DNA of 64,000 nt from Rhodobacterales bacterium 32-67-9. Lineage in GTDB: Bacteria > Pseudomonadota > Alphaproteobacteria > Rhodobacterales > Rhodobacteraceae. Shown piece by piece: positions 61,242 through 64,000 of this stretch. The notes below the pieces were generated by a model. That model did not search any database. It was not told the DNA's origin and worked only from the letters and a program-made list of their open reading frames with translations. Each line of letters begins with the position of its first letter. Position 1 is the stretch's first letter. The DNA is taken from the NCBI GenBank assembly GCA_002280515.1, contig NCEA01000004.1:21539-85538 (forward strand). The letters run 5' to 3'. The translations under genes and the position numbers were made by a program.

Positions 61242-62159
61242 ATGAGCCGCTTCACCTCTGATCTGAAATGGTCCGATGTCACGCCGCGGGCTGATTTCCT
61301 CAACCGCCGCCAGCTGATCGCGGGTGCCGCGGCGCTGGGCATTGCCGGCCCGGCATCGGCGAAACTGGCCTATTTGCCCTCCGCCTTCTCGACCGATGAA
61401 GAGCCGAACACGCTGGAAGAGATCACGACCTATAACAATTTCTATGAATTCGGTACCGGGAAGGGGGATCCGGCCAGCTATGCATCGGCCCTGACAGTAG
61501 ACCCCTGGTCGGTGAAGATCGACGGCATGGTCGACAAGCCAGGCAATTACGATCTTAGTGACATCCTTTCCGGCGTTACGCTCGAAGAACGCATCTACCG
61601 CCTCCGTTGTGTGGAGGCCTGGGCGATGGTCGTGCCGTGGATCGGCTTTCAGCTTTCGGACCTTCTGGCCCGGGTCGGCGTTCAACCCGCCGCGAAATAC
61701 GTGGCCTTCGAGACGCTGGTCCGCCCCGAAGAGATGCGCGGCCAGACGTCCGCGCTCCTCGACTGGCCCTATCGCGAAGGGCTGCGGCTGGACGAGGCGA
61801 TGCACCCGCTGACGATTCTCGCGACCGGCCTTTACGGAGAGGAGATGCCGAACCAGAACGGCGCGCCGATCCGCCTTGTGGTGCCGTGGAAGTACGGCTT
61901 CAAATCGATCAAGTCGATCGTGCGGATCAGCCTGACCGAGACCCAACCGCAGACGACATGGAACATGCAGAACCCGCGGGAATACGGGTTCTATTCGAAC
62001 GTCAACCCGGAGGTCGACCATCCACGGTGGAGCCAGGCGACCGAACGGCACATCGGCAGCGGACTCTTTGGCGGGCGCGAGCCGACACGGAAGTTCAACG
62101 GCTATGAGGATCAGGTGGCCGGGCTTTATTCGGATCAGGATCTGGCGAAGGATTACTGA
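61242..62159 (+). CDS. msrP: Protein-methionine-sulfoxide reductase catalytic subunit
   Basis: 305 aa. Periplasmic Mo-molybdopterin enzyme (formerly YedY) that repairs oxidised methionines of exported proteins. Twin-arginine signal [13 protein letters not shown] (~residues 21-33); Mo-coordinating Cys in [17 protein letters not shown]; family blocks TYNNFYEFG and [21 protein letters not shown] 61242 has GGAGA 6 nt upstream; an in-frame GTG at 61227 lacks it. The stop overlaps the msrQ ATG by 1 nt (TGATG), the normal two-gene operon. Confidence 0.95.
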   Translation: MSRFTSDLKWSDVTPRADFLNRRQLIAGAAALGIAGPASAKLAYLPSAFSTDEEPNTLEEITTYNNFYEFGTGKGDPASYASALTVDPWSVKIDGMVDKPGNYDLSDILSGVTLEERIYRLRCVEAWAMVVPWIGFQLSDLLARVGVQPAAKYVAFETLVRPEEMRGQTSALLDWPYREGLRLDEAMHPLTILATGLYGEEMPNQNGAPIRLVVPWKYGFKSIKSIVRISLTETQPQTTWNMQNPREYGFYSNVNPEVDHPRWSQATERHIGSGLFGGREPTRKFNGYEDQVAGLYSDQDLAKDY

Positions 62160-62797
62160 TGTTCCTCACCGACTCGGTCAACCGGGCCGTCCGGCGCGTC
62201 CCAGCGTGGCCTATATATACTGTCGGCGCGGCGCTGCCAGTCTGGCTCCTCTGGCGGGGAACCACGGGGGGCCTCGGTGTCGATCCCGTCAAGGCGATCG
62301 AGGATACGCTCGGCCTCTGGGGGCTGAAGCTGATCGTGGTCGGGCTCTGCATCTCGCCTTTGCGGCGCGCCTTCGGTGTGAACCTCATCAAGTATCGCCG
62401 GGCGATCGGGCTCCTGACCTTCTTCTACATCCTGCTGCACTTCCTCGCCTGGATCGTGCTCGACATGGGCCTCCTCTGGGGCCAGGCGCTGAGTGATATC
62501 GTTAAGCGCCCCTACATCACCGTCGGCATGGCCGGCCTTCTGGCGATGGTTCCGCTGGCGCTGACCTCGAACGACTGGTCGGTGCGAAAGCTCGGCGCGG
62601 CGCGCTGGCAACGGCTGCACCTTCTCACCTATCCGGCGGCGGTGACCGGGGCGGTACACTATCTTTGGCTGGTGAAGGCCTGGCCGCTGGAACCGGTTCT
62701 CTATCTGGCGGCCATAATCGCCCTGACAGGTCTCCGGACGATTCTGAAACGACGCGCGACTCGGCCGTCGAATCCCTTTTACAGCGCCGGAACGTAG
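62159..62797 (+). CDS. msrQ: Heme-binding membrane subunit MsrQ
   Basis: 212 aa. Integral membrane b-type heme protein (formerly YedZ) passing quinone electrons to MsrP. About five to six transmembrane helices; heme histidines expected in LLHFLAWIV (~101) and RWQRLHLLTYPAAVTGAVHYLWL (~150-168). Overlaps msrP by 1 nt. Downstream lies the long non-coding leader of the rRNA operon, so msrQ is the last gene before it. Confidence 0.93.
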   Translation: MFLTDSVNRAVRRVPAWPIYTVGAALPVWLLWRGTTGGLGVDPVKAIEDTLGLWGLKLIVVGLCISPLRRAFGVNLIKYRRAIGLLTFFYILLHFLAWIVLDMGLLWGQALSDIVKRPYITVGMAGLLAMVPLALTSNDWSVRKLGAARWQRLHLLTYPAAVTGAVHYLWLVKAWPLEPVLYLAAIIALTGLRTILKRRATRPSNPFYSAGT

Positions 62798-63067
62798 AAA
62801 ATTCATGGAGTTACGTCGGGTCAACGCCCCCCGCGCCAGATTCGCGCCGCCGAGTCTCGCCGAATCCTGAGGTTTCGAGAGGGCAAACGGCACCGACCCA
62901 GCGCCCGGTCTGTGGATAAGCCCGAAAAGTGGCCCGATCCCGGCCGGCGCGGCGAAATCTTCTTGCACCGAAAGCCGCCCAATTGTTGCCATCATTGCGC
63001 TAACCCCCAGATTTTGGGCCGGAAACAGGGGCTGCTAAAAAAATGTCATCTTTCTCGAAAAAAGCTC

Positions 63068-63096
63068 TTGCGGTCCCCGACGCCGATCCGTAAATA
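63068..63096 (+). promoter_or_regulatory. Candidate rRNA operon promoter
   Basis: TTGCGG (63068-63073), 17-nt spacer, TAAATA (63091-63096), ~370 nt before the mature 16S start, following an AT-rich upstream-element-like run. Inferred. Confidence 0.4.
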
Positions 63097-63235
63097 CCCC
63101 CTCACCGAAGCGGACAACACTGCAACGGCAGACGGAAACGGCGGCAACGCCCGGAAGTCGAAACGAAAAAAACGAGTGATATGCAGGCGGGCGCGCCAAG
63201 TAAGATACGGCGCCTCCGGTTGATTTTGTCTCTCA

Positions 63236-63247
63236 CGCTCTTTGAAA
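63236..63247 (+). promoter_or_regulatory. BoxA-like rRNA antitermination site
   Basis: CGCTCTTTGAAA, close to the rrn boxA consensus TGCTCTTTAA, ~220 nt before the 16S start, where boxA is expected. Confidence 0.6.
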
Positions 63248-63467
63248 TCGCTGGTTACTGAAGAGATATGTGGGCGGTTTGGTCCTTTCGATGGACAAAC
63301 GCTGCATATCGGCCTTCTAGGGTTCGCCCGATGATGAAGGTGTCAGCTTCACTGTTTGACGGACTTCGTTCCCTTGGAACGATGTGCATCAAACGGTAGA
63401 CATCCGGTCGCAAGCCGGATGCAGATGTGCAGAGGTTCGAACGTCAAGGTTAGCGCGCAAGCGCTTT

Positions 63468-64000
<533 letters not shown>

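Larger units (their letters stand above)
62798..63467. other. Intergenic region and rRNA operon leader
   Basis: 670 nt without a credible gene. AT-richer than the flanks from ~63000 on, with A-runs (63040-63070). Holds the candidate rrn promoter, a boxA-like antitermination site and a 7-bp hairpin CATCCGG/CCGGATG (63401-63421) close to the 16S start. No tRNA is seen. Confidence 0.75.

Noticed and set aside
62912-63223. 103-codon ORF in the rRNA leader
   Set aside because: Basic, low-complexity residues, no ribosome-binding site, overlaps the likely rrn promoter.

Overview
The window looks like a chromosomal segment of a high-GC alphaproteobacterium of the order Rhodobacterales (Rhodobacteraceae/Paracoccaceae). 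Evidence: the first ~530 nt of a Rhodobacterales-type 16S rRNA gene at the right edge, Rhodobacter-type gene neighbourhoods (leuS-lptE-holA, waaA-lpxK with a DUF4170 gene, mutY next to a DUF721/DciA gene), a short Rhodobacter-type porin, and a family-typical LexA-like box upstream of dnaE2. The 16S is cut off, so genus cannot be fixed. Nearly all of the window is densely coding housekeeping DNA; no prophage, integrase, transposase, CRISPR or tRNA is visible.

Layout. 1-12.5 kb: a partial ThDP enzyme, a LOG-family gene, dapD, a thioredoxin/TPR chaperone, a LON-domain gene and Trm112, a UbiH-type hydroxylase, a YdeI-like gene, an amidase, dapC and ftsK. 12.5-13.1 kb: a small non-coding island with a low-GC membrane-protein gene and a cluster of palindromes starting GTARGG. 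13.1-20.4 kb: alkB, mutY, DUF721, a DsbA-like thioredoxin, a CoA-transferase, and the lipid A/Kdo genes lpxK-waaA-DUF4170. 20.5-22.2 kb: an oppositely oriented GT39-like membrane glycosyltransferase gene behind an FNR-type box. 22.2-31.1 kb: cysQ, pmbA, DUF2125, a short crotonase, a Gdx/SugE exporter, HNH, MscS, a flavoprotein, a lipoprotein and a GST. 31.1-37.3 kb: leuS-lptE-holA, a DUF3576 lipoprotein and a porin. 37.3-46.8 kb: TPR-sulfotransferase, YggS, L,D-transpeptidase-ribA, an OmpR-type response regulator, exodeoxyribonuclease III, a Hint-domain gene and dapE. 46.9-55.8 kb: rnr, a lytic transglycosylase, a C-terminally truncated dnaE2, gabT and its divergent XRE-cupin regulator. 55.9-64 kb: small membrane proteins, pyrF, clpB, msrPQ and the rRNA operon leader plus 16S start.

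How genes relate. dapD, dapC and dapE supply three steps of the succinylase branch of diaminopimelate/lysine synthesis although they lie in three separate places. lpxK, waaA and lptE act in lipopolysaccharide synthesis and export. ftsK, holA, mutY, xth and dnaE2 serve DNA replication, segregation and repair. clpB, msrPQ, the DsbA-like protein and the thioredoxin/TPR protein serve protein quality control.

The most interesting signal is a dispersed intergenic repeat (GC-rich hairpin plus a GGGGATATTT-type box, five copies seen) usually placed just behind stop codons. Two inverted copies sit between mltB and dnaE2, and one supplies the last codons and stop codon of dnaE2, which lacks the C-terminal OB-fold region normal for this polymerase. 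A second palindrome family similarly supplies the stop codon of a possible 43-codon ORF.
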